DNA of 64,000 bases from GCA-2725625 sp964574215 (GTDB lineage: Bacteria; Pseudomonadota; Alphaproteobacteria; Rhodospirillales; UBA2165): assembly GCA_964574215.1 (NCBI GenBank), contig CAZNLR010000024.1:1-64000 (forward strand), given 5' to 3'. Every line of letters begins with the position of its first letter. The stretch's first letter is position 1. The notes beneath the pieces are model-generated. The model was not told the DNA's origin and ran no database searches. It was given only the letters and a program-made list of their open reading frames with translations. The position numbers were made by a program, and so were the translations under genes. Of this stretch, positions 9,303-18,109 are shown in pieces.

Positions 9303-10379
9303 TTAGCCGGACGGCAGATAGACGGTGAAGACGGTACTCTCGTCCCGCTCGCTTTCGATGACCAGCTTGCCGCGGTGGCGGTTGACGATGTGTTTGACGA
9401 TGGCAAGGCCCAACCCGGTGCCACCCATTTCACGGGACCGGCCTTTGTCGGCCCGGTAAAACCGTTCGGTCAGGCGGGGCAGGTGTTCGGGATCGATCCC
9501 CGTCCCTTGGTTCTCCACGGCGACGGCGATGCCAGAACCGCCCTGTTCGGGTATGCGGCCGATGCTGGTGAGCGTCACCCGGACGGTGGTACCTTCATCA
9601 CCATATTTAATGGCGTTATCCATCAGGTTTTGAAAGACCTCCATCAGTTCATCCCGGTCACCAGGGACGGTGGGCAGGTCTTCGCCGGTGGAAATTTCGA
9701 TGATTATGTTGCGGTCGGTGGCGCGGCCGATCAGCAGTTCCCGGGTCATGTCGATTATTTCCGATATGGCAACGGAAGTCTGGGGTCTGACATGTTCCCC
9801 CGTTTCGACCCGGGACAGGGATAGTAAATCGTCGATCAATCGGGTCATGCGGCTGGCTTCCGCGTCCATGATGCCGAGAAATTTTTCCCGTGCCGCCTCG
9901 TCTTCTTTGGCTGGGCCCTGCAAGGTTTCGATAAATCCGGCCAACGACGATATGGGCGAGCGAAGTTCGTGGCTGACATTGGCGACGAAATCCTGGCGCA
10001 TTTGTTCCGCCGCTTTGGCGGCGGTGATGTCTTGGAAGGTTAAAAGAGCGGCGGCATCTGACGGGGCATCGGTTTGATTTTCTTCATCCGTCAGCGCGAT
10101 GACCCGCACCAGAAGGTGTCGTGCCGCGGGTGGAGACAGGGAAGCCTCCGCCTGGCTCTTTCCGGCGCCGGCCAGCACATCGTCGGCGGCGGTCAGCACG
10201 GCGGGATGCCGAAAGGACAAGGCCAGGTCACGCCCCTCATAACTGGCGCCCAGAATATTTTCCGCCGATTTATTGGCAAAAACGACCTCCCGGGCGCGGT
10301 TCACCAGGATTACCGGATCAGGAAAGACGTCCAATATTTCAATGTTGACGTTTACCACTGGCTTTATGCCTATTTGCAC
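9303..10379 (-). CDS. phoR: Phosphate regulon sensor kinase PhoR, without membrane anchor
   Basis: Histidine kinase (358 aa) predicted to phosphorylate PhoB. The PAS domain (~12-115) starts ILDVFPDPVILVNR and contains GRDLALSFRHPAV, a PhoR-type sequence. HisKA has His137 in VANVSHELRSPI, and HATPase carries DNAIKYG, GIDPEHLPRLTERFYR and GGTGLGLAIVKH. Usual PhoR proteins have one or two N-terminal membrane helices before the PAS. Here an in-frame TAA lies 9 bp before the GTG start, and a terminator ends the preceding gene only ~100 bp away, so no anchor can be encoded upstream. The start has no good ribosome site. The gene is separated from pstS by the AEC transporter. Confidence 0.85.
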   Translation of the reverse strand: MQIGIKPVVNVNIEILDVFPDPVILVNRAREVVFANKSAENILGASYEGRDLALSFRHPAVLTAADDVLAGAGKSQAEASLSPPAARHLLVRVIALTDEENQTDAPSDAAALLTFQDITAAKAAEQMRQDFVANVSHELRSPISSLAGFIETLQGPAKEDEAAREKFLGIMDAEASRMTRLIDDLLSLSRVETGEHVRPQTSVAISEIIDMTRELLIGRATDRNIIIEISTGEDLPTVPGDRDELMEVFQNLMDNAIKYGDEGTTVRVTLTSIGRIPEQGGSGIAVAVENQGTGIDPEHLPRLTERFYRADKGRSREMGGTGLGLAIVKHIVNRHRGKLVIESERDESTVFTVYLPSG

Positions 10380-10475
10380 ATTGCAATTTTAGGCGCCGAT
10401 TTTCAGCGCCCATCAATATCGGCTGTCCTACTCTTTGAAGCTCTGCCTGTCAAAGAGTTGGAAAATAGGTGGTCC

Positions 10476-10511
10476 AATAAAAAAGCCCCGGCTCACAGGA
10501 TGAGCCGGGGC
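10476..10511 (-). terminator. Rho-independent terminator of the DUF1127 gene
   Basis: An 11-bp perfect stem (10485-10495 with 10501-10511, GCCCCGGCTCA paired to TGAGCCGGGGC) with a 5-nt loop is followed on the minus strand by a run of T (10484 downward). It lies 70 bp past the DUF1127 stop and before phoR. Confidence 0.93.
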
Positions 10512-10581
10512 GGGGCAGGATAATTATAGGAGGATTTAGGTTCTCAAATACTGGTAGGAAAGTTTGCCCTTAAAATTCTGC

Positions 10582-10983
10582 TTAAGCGGCGACGTCATTG
10601 TGATGGGCACTGCTCTCGTTGGCGGCGCGCAATTGGGCGTCTTCCCGGGCAATACGGGGAATATCCCAGCGGGTAATGCCGATATCGGCCAGTTCCCGGT
10701 CTGACAATCGTGACAATTCGTTGACCGTCCGGAAACTGCGGAGGTCGCGATACATTGAGACGAACAGAAAGTTAAAAATACCTTTTACGGCGGTGCCGAA
10801 CTTTTTGAAATAGGGTGCCAGAAATTTAGCCTGTTCGCGACGCGCCAAAACAACCATTTCCTCGAGACTGGTCAGATCATAAGTCTTAACGTCCGGCCGC
10901 AAATCAGCGCTTTCTTCAGCAACACCGGCAGGCGTCAGGAAATCCGTCAAAACGTTCATGTCGTTAGGTGTCATCTTGTTCAT
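10582..10983 (-). CDS. DUF1127 domain protein
   Basis: Small protein of 133 aa starting at the ATG at 10983, which has AGGAG 7 bp upstream; an upstream in-frame start at 11034 lacks this. The C-terminal third (FRTVNELSRLSDRELADIGITRWDIPRIAR) is the DUF1127 Arg-rich motif. In alphaproteobacteria, small DUF1127 proteins have been linked to RNA turnover and to phosphate and carbon physiology. The N-terminal ~70 residues have no recognised domain. It is single-gene, with its own terminator and an AT-rich upstream region. Its role here is not determined. Confidence 0.85.
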   Translation of the reverse strand: MNKMTPNDMNVLTDFLTPAGVAEESADLRPDVKTYDLTSLEEMVVLARREQAKFLAPYFKKFGTAVKGIFNFLFVSMYRDLRSFRTVNELSRLSDRELADIGITRWDIPRIAREDAQLRAANESSAHHNDVAA

Positions 10984-11182
10984 TATTGTTCTCCTAAATA
11001 ATCGTTGCTGCGGTAATTTTGCGCTGCAACACAATGTGTGAAGGAGATATAAGCGTTATCGGACGATCCAGTTAGGGGTTAAACCGCAAAACAGGCATGC
11101 GGTTTTTGCATAATAGATATATTAATATAATGAAAACAATTGGTTATAAAAATAGTTTCATTAAATTTATTATTATTTTACC

Positions 11183-11226
11183 GAGAAAAAGGCCAGGTTC
11201 CGATAGTCGGATCCCGGCCTTTTTTT
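11183..11226 (-). terminator. Terminator downstream of pckG
   Basis: On the minus strand GGCCGGGATCCG pairs imperfectly with CGGAACCTGGCC and is followed by five T. It lies just after the pckG stop codon (11240). The plus strand also ends in a T run, but no plus-strand gene is next to it. Confidence 0.85.
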
Positions 11227-11239
11227 GGAAATCGATATA

Positions 11240-13066
11240 TTAGCCTTCGATTCGCCAAATATCCGGTGCGGATTGAAAGCGTTTCAACTGAGCCTGGCGC
11301 TGGTCTTCCATGGCCGACGGCAGATGATCGTCAAAACTGTCGAACAGTTCTTTCTGGGCCTCGGCTTCCTGGCGTCCCTGATCGCTGATGATATCCATGA
11401 TGCCGTTGAAGTCGGCCTCGGCAAAGTCGAGACCTTTCCAGTTGATGTCCTGGTGGCGTGGGCTTGACCCGAAAGGACTGTCGACGGCTTCGCCTTTGCC
11501 GGTCACCCGGTCGACGATCCAATTGAGGACGCGCATGTTTTCACCAAAGCCGGGCCAGACGAACTTACCGTTGTCGTCTTTGCGGAACCAGTTGACCCGG
11601 AAAATTTTCGGTGGATTGGAGAGATTTTTACCCACCGCCAGCCAATGAGCCCAATAGTCCGCCATGTTGTAGCCGCAGAAGGGCAGCATGGCCATGGGGT
11701 CACGCCGGATGGCGGCCTGGCCGACAGCGGCGGCGGTCGCTTCCGAACCCATGGTTGCCGCCATGTAAACACCGTGTTCCCAGTCGAAGGATTGGTAGAC
11801 CAGCGGGAACGTATGGCTTAAGCGGCCGCCGAAAATAAAGGCCGAGATGGGCACGCCCGCCGGGTTGTCCCATTCGGGATCGATGGTTTGGCACTGGGTG
11901 CTGGCGCAGGTGAACCGCGCGTTGGGATGGGCCGCTTTTTCGCCGCTGTCGGGCGTCCAGTCGTTGCCCTTCCAGTCGATTAAATGGGCGGGCGGGTCAT
12001 CGTCGTGGCCCTCCCACCAGACATCGCCGTCGTCGGTCAGCGCCACATTGGTGAAAATGGTATCACTTTTCATCATTTCCATGGCGCTGGGATTGGTCTT
12101 AGACGACGTGCCCGGCACGACGCCGAAATAACCGGCCTCGGGATTGATGGCGTGAAGCCTGCCGTCTTCCCCCGGCTTGATCCAGGCGATATCGTCGCCC
12201 ACGGTGCTGACCTTCCAGCCATCGAAACCTTCCGGCGGAATCAGCATGGCCAGATTGGTTTTGCCGCAGGCGCTCGGGAAGGCGGCGGCCACATAGGTCT
12301 TTTCGCCTTCGGGCGATTCCAAACCCAAAATCAGCATATGTTCGGCCAGCCAGCCTTCGTCCCGCGCCATCACCGAGGCGATGCGCAGCGAGAAGCATTT
12401 CTTGCCCAACAGCGCGTTGCCGCCGTAGCCCGAGCCGAACGACCAGATGGCGCGTTCTTCCGGATATTGAACGATGTATTTGGTTTCGTTGCAGGGCCAG
12501 GCAACGTCCTCCTGGCCGGGCTGCAAAGGCGCGCCCACCGAATGGACGCAGGGGACGAATTCGTTATTGCCCAGAACATCCAGGGCCGGTTGTCCCATCC
12601 GGGTCATAACCCGCATGCTGGCGGCGACGTAAGGAGAATCGGTCAGCTGCACGCCGATATGGGCGATGTGGGAACCCAACGGCCCCATGCTGAAGGGGAT
12701 GACATACATGGTGCGGCCCTGCATCGAACCGTCGAACAGGCCCGCCATGGTTTTTTTCATTTCTGCAGGATCGGTCCAATTGTTGGTCGGCCCGGCGTCT
12801 TCTTCTTTTTTGGAACAGACAAAGGTGCGGTCTTCAACACGGGCCACGTCATTGGGATCGGACTGAGCCAGATAACTGTTGGGACGCTTATCCTGGTTGA
12901 GGCGGATCAGCGTTCCGGCGTCAACCATCTCACCACACAGACGGTCGAACTCTTCCTTGGAACCATCGCACCAATAAACATCCTTTGGTTTGGTCAGGTC
13001 AGCGATCTCGCCCACCCAGGCGAGCAATTTCTGATTGCTTGTCCGATCATCGCCGGAAGATAACAT
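11240..13066 (-). CDS. pckG: Phosphoenolpyruvate carboxykinase (GTP)
   Basis: Decarboxylates and phosphorylates oxaloacetate to PEP with GTP, the entry step of gluconeogenesis. The 608 aa length and motifs are of the GTP type: PEPCK P-loop AFPSACGKTNLAM with the reactive Cys267, the kinase-2 motif GDDIAWIK, the metal and substrate residues of GGNALLGKKCFSLRIAS, and the C-terminal FGENMRVLNWIVDR. Many alphaproteobacteria use the unrelated-length ATP enzyme (PckA) at this place next to chvI-chvG, so GTP use is notable. TAGGAG precedes the ATG. It is a single gene with its own terminator. Confidence 0.97.
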   Translation of the reverse strand: MLSSGDDRTSNQKLLAWVGEIADLTKPKDVYWCDGSKEEFDRLCGEMVDAGTLIRLNQDKRPNSYLAQSDPNDVARVEDRTFVCSKKEEDAGPTNNWTDPAEMKKTMAGLFDGSMQGRTMYVIPFSMGPLGSHIAHIGVQLTDSPYVAASMRVMTRMGQPALDVLGNNEFVPCVHSVGAPLQPGQEDVAWPCNETKYIVQYPEERAIWSFGSGYGGNALLGKKCFSLRIASVMARDEGWLAEHMLILGLESPEGEKTYVAAAFPSACGKTNLAMLIPPEGFDGWKVSTVGDDIAWIKPGEDGRLHAINPEAGYFGVVPGTSSKTNPSAMEMMKSDTIFTNVALTDDGDVWWEGHDDDPPAHLIDWKGNDWTPDSGEKAAHPNARFTCASTQCQTIDPEWDNPAGVPISAFIFGGRLSHTFPLVYQSFDWEHGVYMAATMGSEATAAAVGQAAIRRDPMAMLPFCGYNMADYWAHWLAVGKNLSNPPKIFRVNWFRKDDNGKFVWPGFGENMRVLNWIVDRVTGKGEAVDSPFGSSPRHQDINWKGLDFAEADFNGIMDIISDQGRQEAEAQKELFDSFDDHLPSAMEDQRQAQLKRFQSAPDIWRIEG

Positions 13067-13275
13067 CTGCTACTCCTAAAAACCCTTGGTCCAGCAACAC
13101 CAATTCCCTTACCGCCGCTGTCCTAATTCCTAATTTGATTGTTGACTCCAACCGGTGAACAGAGGCCCACCAAGAAGGGGACTTTATATACAGGAATAAG
13201 ACGGTGCAACCGATCTTAAAGGGATTCAGGCAGAATCTTTTTGCGGGCAAAATCACCACAATGATGGGCGTCCAA

Positions 13276-13614
13276 TCAGCCCGTCCGGCGCTGGCCAGAA
13301 TCATTCTTTACCGATAACGACTTATACAATTTGGTCAGTTTTTTGAGGTTATCCTGGTCGGCGACGGCATCATCGGAAAGGCCTTCCAAGTCACGCCGAA
13401 GCGTGGCGATTTCATTTTTCAGTTTCTCCTGGTTGGCCATGATTTCCTGGAGATGATTCGCCATGCGGTGCTGGCTCGTGGAGATCGCATCAATTTCCCC
13501 GTCGATCCGTTGCTGGCTGTCTTTGATAATATCCCCGGACAGTTCCGAAATGAGCCACAAGGCGGTAATTGCGCAAATCACACTAATAATCGAAATGACA
13601 GCAATTATTTCCAT
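13276..13614 (-). CDS. Small membrane-anchored coiled-coil protein
   Basis: 112-aa protein of no recognised family. One N-terminal membrane helix (~3-24, IIAVISIISVICAITALWLI) is followed by a charged region with heptad character (~30-100, many Glu, Lys, Leu and Gln), consistent with a coiled coil on one side of the membrane. Architecture and size match the next gene upstream (13743-14114), so the two look like paralogues. The ATG lies after an AT-rich intergenic region. Function unknown. Confidence 0.7.
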   Translation of the reverse strand: MEIIAVISIISVICAITALWLISELSGDIIKDSQQRIDGEIDAISTSQHRMANHLQEIMANQEKLKNEIATLRRDLEGLSDDAVADQDNLKKLTKLYKSLSVKNDSGQRRTG

Positions 13615-13704
13615 TAATTAAATAACCTAAAGTAAAGTGATTAGATTATCTAATTATCTTTCAAAACATCTAAAGTAATCAATATTTTTTTATTTAGGAT
13701 AATT

Positions 13705-13733
13705 TAATTCAAATTTTATCTAAATTTGAATTA
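13705..13733. repeat. AT-only inverted repeat between the two coiled-coil genes
   Basis: A perfect 12-bp inverted repeat (TAATTCAAATTT and AAATTTGAATTA) with a 5-nt loop lies 10 bp after the stop of the upstream gene. It could be a weak hairpin terminator or a protein-binding palindrome. The whole 130-bp gap is strikingly AT-rich and also has a 9-bp direct repeat CTAAAGTAA at 13627 and 13670. Confidence 0.6.
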
Positions 13734-13742
13734 TCAGAATAA

Positions 13743-14114
13743 TCAGACAGATATCCCGGTTTTCAGCGGTTTATGATTTTCGGCTTCCTCTTCATCCCGG
13801 TCGCTTCCAGGCTGGTTTTCCTCTTTCTCGGCCAGCTCGCTCAGCTTGTTCAACACGGCTTCTTCCTGGATTTTTTTGCTGCCGATTCGCTTATAGAGTT
13901 TCTGGATGTCGCCGTTCATTTCGGCGCAGCTTTTTGAAAGCTCACCCATATGCTGGTCGATTTCATTGAGTTCCCGCGCAATTTTAATGGCGTGAGCGTC
14001 ATATTTCTTTTGTATATCAACGGCATGGCGCTGAGTTATTTCCATAACCAGCCAGATGGTGACGACCGACATGGAAAGGGTCAGCACGGCGACAATGATG
14101 ATAAATGTATCCAT
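13743..14114 (-). CDS. Small membrane-anchored coiled-coil protein (paralogue)
   Basis: 123-aa protein from the ATG at 14114 (a TTG at 14144 would add ten residues). The N-terminal membrane helix (~3-25, IIIVAVLTLSMSVVTIWLV) is followed by a heptad-rich Lys/Glu segment (~35-105) and an acidic, polar tail (DRDEEEAENHKP). It shares overall plan with the neighbouring 13276-13614 product, though identity is low by eye. No known domain. It lies between pckG and the HugZ-like gene. Confidence 0.7.
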   Translation of the reverse strand: MDTFIIIVAVLTLSMSVVTIWLVMEITQRHAVDIQKKYDAHAIKIARELNEIDQHMGELSKSCAEMNGDIQKLYKRIGSKKIQEEAVLNKLSELAEKEENQPGSDRDEEEAENHKPLKTGISV

Positions 14115-14241
14115 AAAGTGATCTACTGCGTTAAACCGGTTCAAGTTAAGTAATTTTGCCGCAATTGGCTATTTCCATCAATGATGGAGATCACAGGTAA
14201 GGAACAGATTGCCCCAGGACGGATAACAAATGATTAACGGC

Positions 14242-14994
14242 CTAGCCGGCGAGGTCGGCGAGGATCTTACGGCTCGATTTGGCGTCGGTTGCGAGTTGCT
14301 TGAAATTCAGCCGGTGATAACTCTCACCGCATTTGAGATCGCAGCCCTCGGGATCAATCCCGGTCATGGACCAGTATTTGCCCTTTTTCCCCAGTAAATT
14401 CGTGCCGTAGTGGCGCAACGCGTCCGAATGGTCATTGTTCATATGGTCGAGTATGGCCTGTTCCCGGTCCGCCAGTTGGGACCATTGCGCCTTCGCCAGC
14501 AGGGCTTTCCGTTTGCTCAGCCAGACGGCTCGGGCGAAGCCGCCGACAAAATGAATTTTTTCGACTTTCAGGACGTAGAAATTAAAGTCGGCGAACCCGG
14601 CGTAAAGGGCCGCTCTGGGATGACCGGCGATGAACCGCCGGTGCAGTCTCTCGTCCGCCGTTTTCACCAGCCGCCCGACGACGCTGACCCGGGGGCCCTC
14701 CTGGGGATTGGCGAACCCGGTGGTGCCATCGAACAGCAGGGCGATCCGATTGTCGGCCTGAATGTTCTTGGCGTGCTGGGCAATATCCGAGAGCATTAGA
14801 ATAGGGCCGGCGTCCCAGTGGGTGGCGACCGTTACCAAAGACGCGCTGGGCCAGCCGTCGAGACCGTCAACCTCTCCCTGGCTCAACGTGTTTAAAAAGG
14901 CCTTGCGGGAAGACCGCATCAGAAAACGGGAGACCGCCGCAGCGCCGTCGGCAACCGGGCCCGCATAATTTTTATGATCGCTGCTTTTTCCCAT
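14242..14994 (-). CDS. HugZ-like FMN-binding split-barrel protein with DUF2470
   Basis: About 250 aa. The N-terminal part (~10-165) is a pyridoxamine-5'-phosphate-oxidase-like split barrel (GWPSASLVTVATHWDAGPILMLS, GPRVSVVGRL). The C-terminal ~80 residues (ILDHMNNDHSDALRHYG onward) are DUF2470. This two-part plan is that of the HugZ/HutZ heme-utilisation family, which bind or degrade heme; the exact role here is inferred only from the fold. The ATG at 14994 has AGGA 9 bp upstream, better than the longer start at 15045. It is transcribed divergently from chvI. Confidence 0.85.
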   Translation of the reverse strand: MGKSSDHKNYAGPVADGAAAVSRFLMRSSRKAFLNTLSQGEVDGLDGWPSASLVTVATHWDAGPILMLSDIAQHAKNIQADNRIALLFDGTTGFANPQEGPRVSVVGRLVKTADERLHRRFIAGHPRAALYAGFADFNFYVLKVEKIHFVGGFARAVWLSKRKALLAKAQWSQLADREQAILDHMNNDHSDALRHYGTNLLGKKGKYWSMTGIDPEGCDLKCGESYHRLNFKQLATDAKSSRKILADLAG

Positions 14995-15121
14995 AGGGAC
15001 TATCCTATAAATTAAAACCACATTTAGGCTATATTTTTGACACAATTGAGGAGTGAGGTAAGCTTATCCAGCGTAGCGGTTTGTAGACCTCGTTGGACAG
15101 CAAAGAAATATAGGAGGGCCT

Positions 15122-15907
15122 GTGTCTCATTCATCTGCATCCGATTTATCCGCATCCGGGGCCGCTGATCCCGGTCACGCCAATAGTATTGCCCTGGTCG
15201 ATGACGACCGCAATATCCTGACGTCGGTATCCATGACTTTGGAGGCCGAGGGTTATGAGGTCGATTGTTACACCGACGGTGCCGATGCCCTTCGGGGTTT
15301 GACCAGAAAACCGGTGGATTTGGCGGTGCTGGACATCAAGATGCCCCGCATGGATGGTATGGAATTGTTGGGTAAAATCCGGGAAAAGAGCTCGGTGCCC
15401 GTCATCTTTCTGACCTCCAAGGACGATGAGATCGACGAAGTTCTGGGGCTGCGCATGGGAGCCGACGATTACATCAAAAAGCCGTTTTCCCAAAGACTTT
15501 TGATCGAACGGATCAGGGCTCTGCTGCGCCGCCGGGAATTGGATATCAGCGTTACCGAGGACGGCGCCAAAAACGAAGAGGCCATCCGCCGGGGCGATCT
15601 ACTCATGGACCCCAGCCGCCACCAGTGCAGTTGGCGGGGGGAACACGTAAATTTGACGGTGACGGAATTCCTGTTGCTCAAATCGCTGGCCTTCCGGCCG
15701 GGCCACGTCAAAAACAGAGACCAGTTGATCGACGCGGCCTATGGTGAGCATATCTATGTCGACGACCGCACCATCGACAGCCATATCAAACGGCTGCGGA
15801 AAAAATTCCGGGCCGTGGATAAGGAATTCGGCGAGATCGAAACTTTGTACGGCGTCGGCTATCGCTACCGGGAAGGCCCATCGGGTGCCGGCGCGTCCGG
15901 AGACTAG
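15122..15907 (+). CDS. chvI: Response regulator ChvI
   Basis: OmpR-family regulator of 261 aa partnered with ChvG; the pair controls envelope, acid and exopolysaccharide responses in alphaproteobacteria. After a ~20-residue Ser/Ala leader, the receiver has ALVDDDRN, phospho-Asp71 in LAVLDIKMPRMDG and Lys in IKKPFSQ. The DNA-binding winged helix covers ~150-250 (DRTIDSHIKRLRKKF, YGVGYRY). A GTG start follows an excellent AGGAGG. First gene of the chvI-chvG-hprK-rapZ-EIIA-HPr series. Confidence 0.95.
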   Translation: MSHSSASDLSASGAADPGHANSIALVDDDRNILTSVSMTLEAEGYEVDCYTDGADALRGLTRKPVDLAVLDIKMPRMDGMELLGKIREKSSVPVIFLTSKDDEIDEVLGLRMGADDYIKKPFSQRLLIERIRALLRRRELDISVTEDGAKNEEAIRRGDLLMDPSRHQCSWRGEHVNLTVTEFLLLKSLAFRPGHVKNRDQLIDAAYGEHIYVDDRTIDSHIKRLRKKFRAVDKEFGEIETLYGVGYRYREGPSGAGASGD

Positions 15908-15965
15908 ATTCAATCGAAACCCGGAAGAGATGGGGGGAGAGGCCAAAGAGAGGCTGGGGTGAGAA

Positions 15966-17633
15966 TTGGAAAACGACAATTCTTTAAGGGAGTTCGCGAG
16001 CCAAAAGAATAGTGGGCGCAAAGACATCGGCCCCCTCGATAAAAGGGTTTCGGGCGTCTCTCCCATCACCCGCCGGATCCTGGCCATCAATATGCTGGCC
16101 CTGGCGGTTCTGGTGGTGGGGTTGCTCTATGTCGGGCAGTACCGGCAAGGGCTGATCGACAATGAAGTCGCATCATTGACCACCCAGGCCGAACTTTTCG
16201 CCGCCGCCCTGGGCGAGGCCGCCGTCGGCGACCGGGGAGCGGCCAATCAATATCTGGTATTGGACAGCGCCCGGCAGATCGTCCGCCGCTTCGCCGCCAC
16301 CACCGGCACCCACGCCCAGTTGATCTCTCCCGAGGGAGAAATTATCACCGACAGCCGATTGCTGAGCGGACCCGGCGGCGCCGTGCGGGTCGAAATCCTG
16401 GCGCCGCCCGAAACAGGTAGGGATCTGTCGGAAAGCGTGCGGGACCGCTTTGACCGCATGCTCAGAAGTGTTTTGCGTGACGATGATTTGGACACCGGCC
16501 CCAAGCAAAGCGCAAACTCGAAATCGACCGCCCTGGCGCTGGGTGGTGAAAAAGGTCAGGCTGTTTATGCCGGCGACGACGACCGTCTGATCGTCAGCGT
16601 CGCCGTGCCGGTGCAGCGTTACAAGCATGTATTGGGGGTGCTCCGCCTGGCCAAAGATTCCCGCCATATCGACGAGGCCGTTTTCGAAGTCCGTCTCGAT
16701 ATTTTAAAAGTGTTCGGTGTCGCCCTGCTGATCACCGTTTTGCTGTCCATCTATTTGGCCAGCTCCATTGCCCGTCCTCTTCGCCGTCTGGCTTTGGCGG
16801 CGGAACATGTCCGCCATGGCTTGTCCCGTCAGTACAAGATTCCCGATCTCGGGCGACGCAAGGACGAGATTGGCGAGTTGAGCGAGGCCCTGGATGAAAT
16901 GACGGAAGCGCTCTGGCAACGCATGGACGCCATCGAGAGATTCGCCGCCGATGTTGCCCATGAAATTAAGAATCCCCTGACCTCTCTTCGGAGCGCCGTT
17001 GAAACCGCGTCGCGCATCGACGATCCGGCCCAACAGAAGAAACTAATGGATATTATTTTGGATGATATCCAGCGGCTGGACCGGCTGATCTCGGATATTT
17101 CCGATGCCTCCCGCCTGGATTCGGAATTGTCCCGCGCCTCCATGGCGCCGGTGGACTTGCGCGGTCTGCTGGCCATGCTGATCGAGCTGCACGACGCCAC
17201 CAGAGATGAAAACGGCAAGGAGGCCAATGTCGACGTCTCGTTGGAGACGGATATCGATGGGCCTCTCAAAATCATGGGTCTGGAGGACAGGGTGGTTCAG
17301 GTGTTCCGTAATCTCATCGGCAACGCCGTCAGTTTCAGCCCCGAGCATGGGCACATTACACTGAGGGCTCAGCGCGAAAACGGTTTCATTGCTGTCCATG
17401 TCGAAGATGACGGTCCCGGTATTCCCGAAGGAAACGAATTGGACATCTTTGATCGCTTTTACAAGGAACGGCCCAGCTCGGAGAAGTTCGGCACCCATTC
17501 GGGTTTGGGGCTCTCGATATCCAAGCAGATCGTTGACGCCCACGGCGGCGACATTCATGCCGAAAACAGATTGGGTGAAGCGGGCAGAGTGCTAGGGGCA
17601 AGTTTCATTGTCCGATTGCCGTCGGCGGATTAA
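15966..17633 (+). CDS. chvG: Sensor histidine kinase ChvG
   Basis: 555-aa membrane kinase. TTG start at 15966 after GGGGTGAGA. Cytoplasmic N-terminus, membrane helix ~38-57, a ~185-residue periplasmic sensor region, membrane helix ~245-268, HAMP, HisKA with His332 in FAADVAHEIKNPLTSLRSA and HATPase with NLIGNAVSFSP, DDGPGIPEG and HSGLGLSISKQ. The periplasmic domain is where the ExoR inhibitor binds in rhizobia; no exoR is in this window. It sits 58 bp after chvI and 11 bp before hprK, so it is one operon. Confidence 0.95.
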   Translation: MENDNSLREFASQKNSGRKDIGPLDKRVSGVSPITRRILAINMLALAVLVVGLLYVGQYRQGLIDNEVASLTTQAELFAAALGEAAVGDRGAANQYLVLDSARQIVRRFAATTGTHAQLISPEGEIITDSRLLSGPGGAVRVEILAPPETGRDLSESVRDRFDRMLRSVLRDDDLDTGPKQSANSKSTALALGGEKGQAVYAGDDDRLIVSVAVPVQRYKHVLGVLRLAKDSRHIDEAVFEVRLDILKVFGVALLITVLLSIYLASSIARPLRRLALAAEHVRHGLSRQYKIPDLGRRKDEIGELSEALDEMTEALWQRMDAIERFAADVAHEIKNPLTSLRSAVETASRIDDPAQQKKLMDIILDDIQRLDRLISDISDASRLDSELSRASMAPVDLRGLLAMLIELHDATRDENGKEANVDVSLETDIDGPLKIMGLEDRVVQVFRNLIGNAVSFSPEHGHITLRAQRENGFIAVHVEDDGPGIPEGNELDIFDRFYKERPSSEKFGTHSGLGLSISKQIVDAHGGDIHAENRLGEAGRVLGASFIVRLPSAD

Positions 17634-17644
17634 GCTCGGCCCCG

Positions 17645-18109
17645 ATGATGAATTCTACAACAGATTCCAGCGGGTTACAGGTTCACGCAACGGCGGTCTC
17701 CATCGACGGTGAGGGTGTGTTGATCCGGGGCGGCCCCGGCAGCGGCAAGTCTGATTTGGCGTTACGCCTGATTGATAACGGCGCGGCGAAACTGATCTCC
17801 GATGACCGCGTCGACCTGTCCCGGGAGGGCGAGACGGTGATCATGTCGCCGCCCGAGAAAATTGCCGGTCTGCTGGAAGTGCGCGGCGTCGGCGTGGTCT
17901 GCGTTCAATCGGATAACCAGACGCCTCTCCGGCTGGTTGCCGATCTCCGCCCGGCGGCGGAAATCGACCGTATGCCGGAACGAAAGGCGGAGGAAATTCT
18001 CGGTGTTTCGGTCCCGGTAATAGATATCTATCCCTTCGAGTTATCGGCCCCGGAGAAACTTCGATTGGCCTTGCAAATAGCGACGGGAGGGGTGACGCTG
18101 ATCGAATGA
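17645..18109 (+). CDS. hprK: Short HPr kinase/phosphorylase (HprK)
   Basis: 154-aa catalytic-domain-only HprK, the alphaproteobacterial form that lacks the N-terminal domain of Firmicutes HprK. Walker A GGPGSGKSDLALRL (~29-42), the metal residues of LISDDRVDL and the family signature LEVRGVGVV are present. It phosphorylates Ser46 of HPr, whose gene lies 1.4 kb downstream. The stop overlaps the rapZ start by 4 bp (ATGA), indicating coupling. Confidence 0.95.
   Translation: MMNSTTDSSGLQVHATAVSIDGEGVLIRGGPGSGKSDLALRLIDNGAAKLISDDRVDLSREGETVIMSPPEKIAGLLEVRGVGVVCVQSDNQTPLRLVADLRPAAEIDRMPERKAEEILGVSVPVIDIYPFELSAPEKLRLALQIATGGVTLIE

Noticed and set aside
11984..13063. Long plus-strand open frame opposite pckG
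   Set aside because: It is fully antisense to a well-supported enzyme and has no family-like sequence; it arises from GC-rich codon use.
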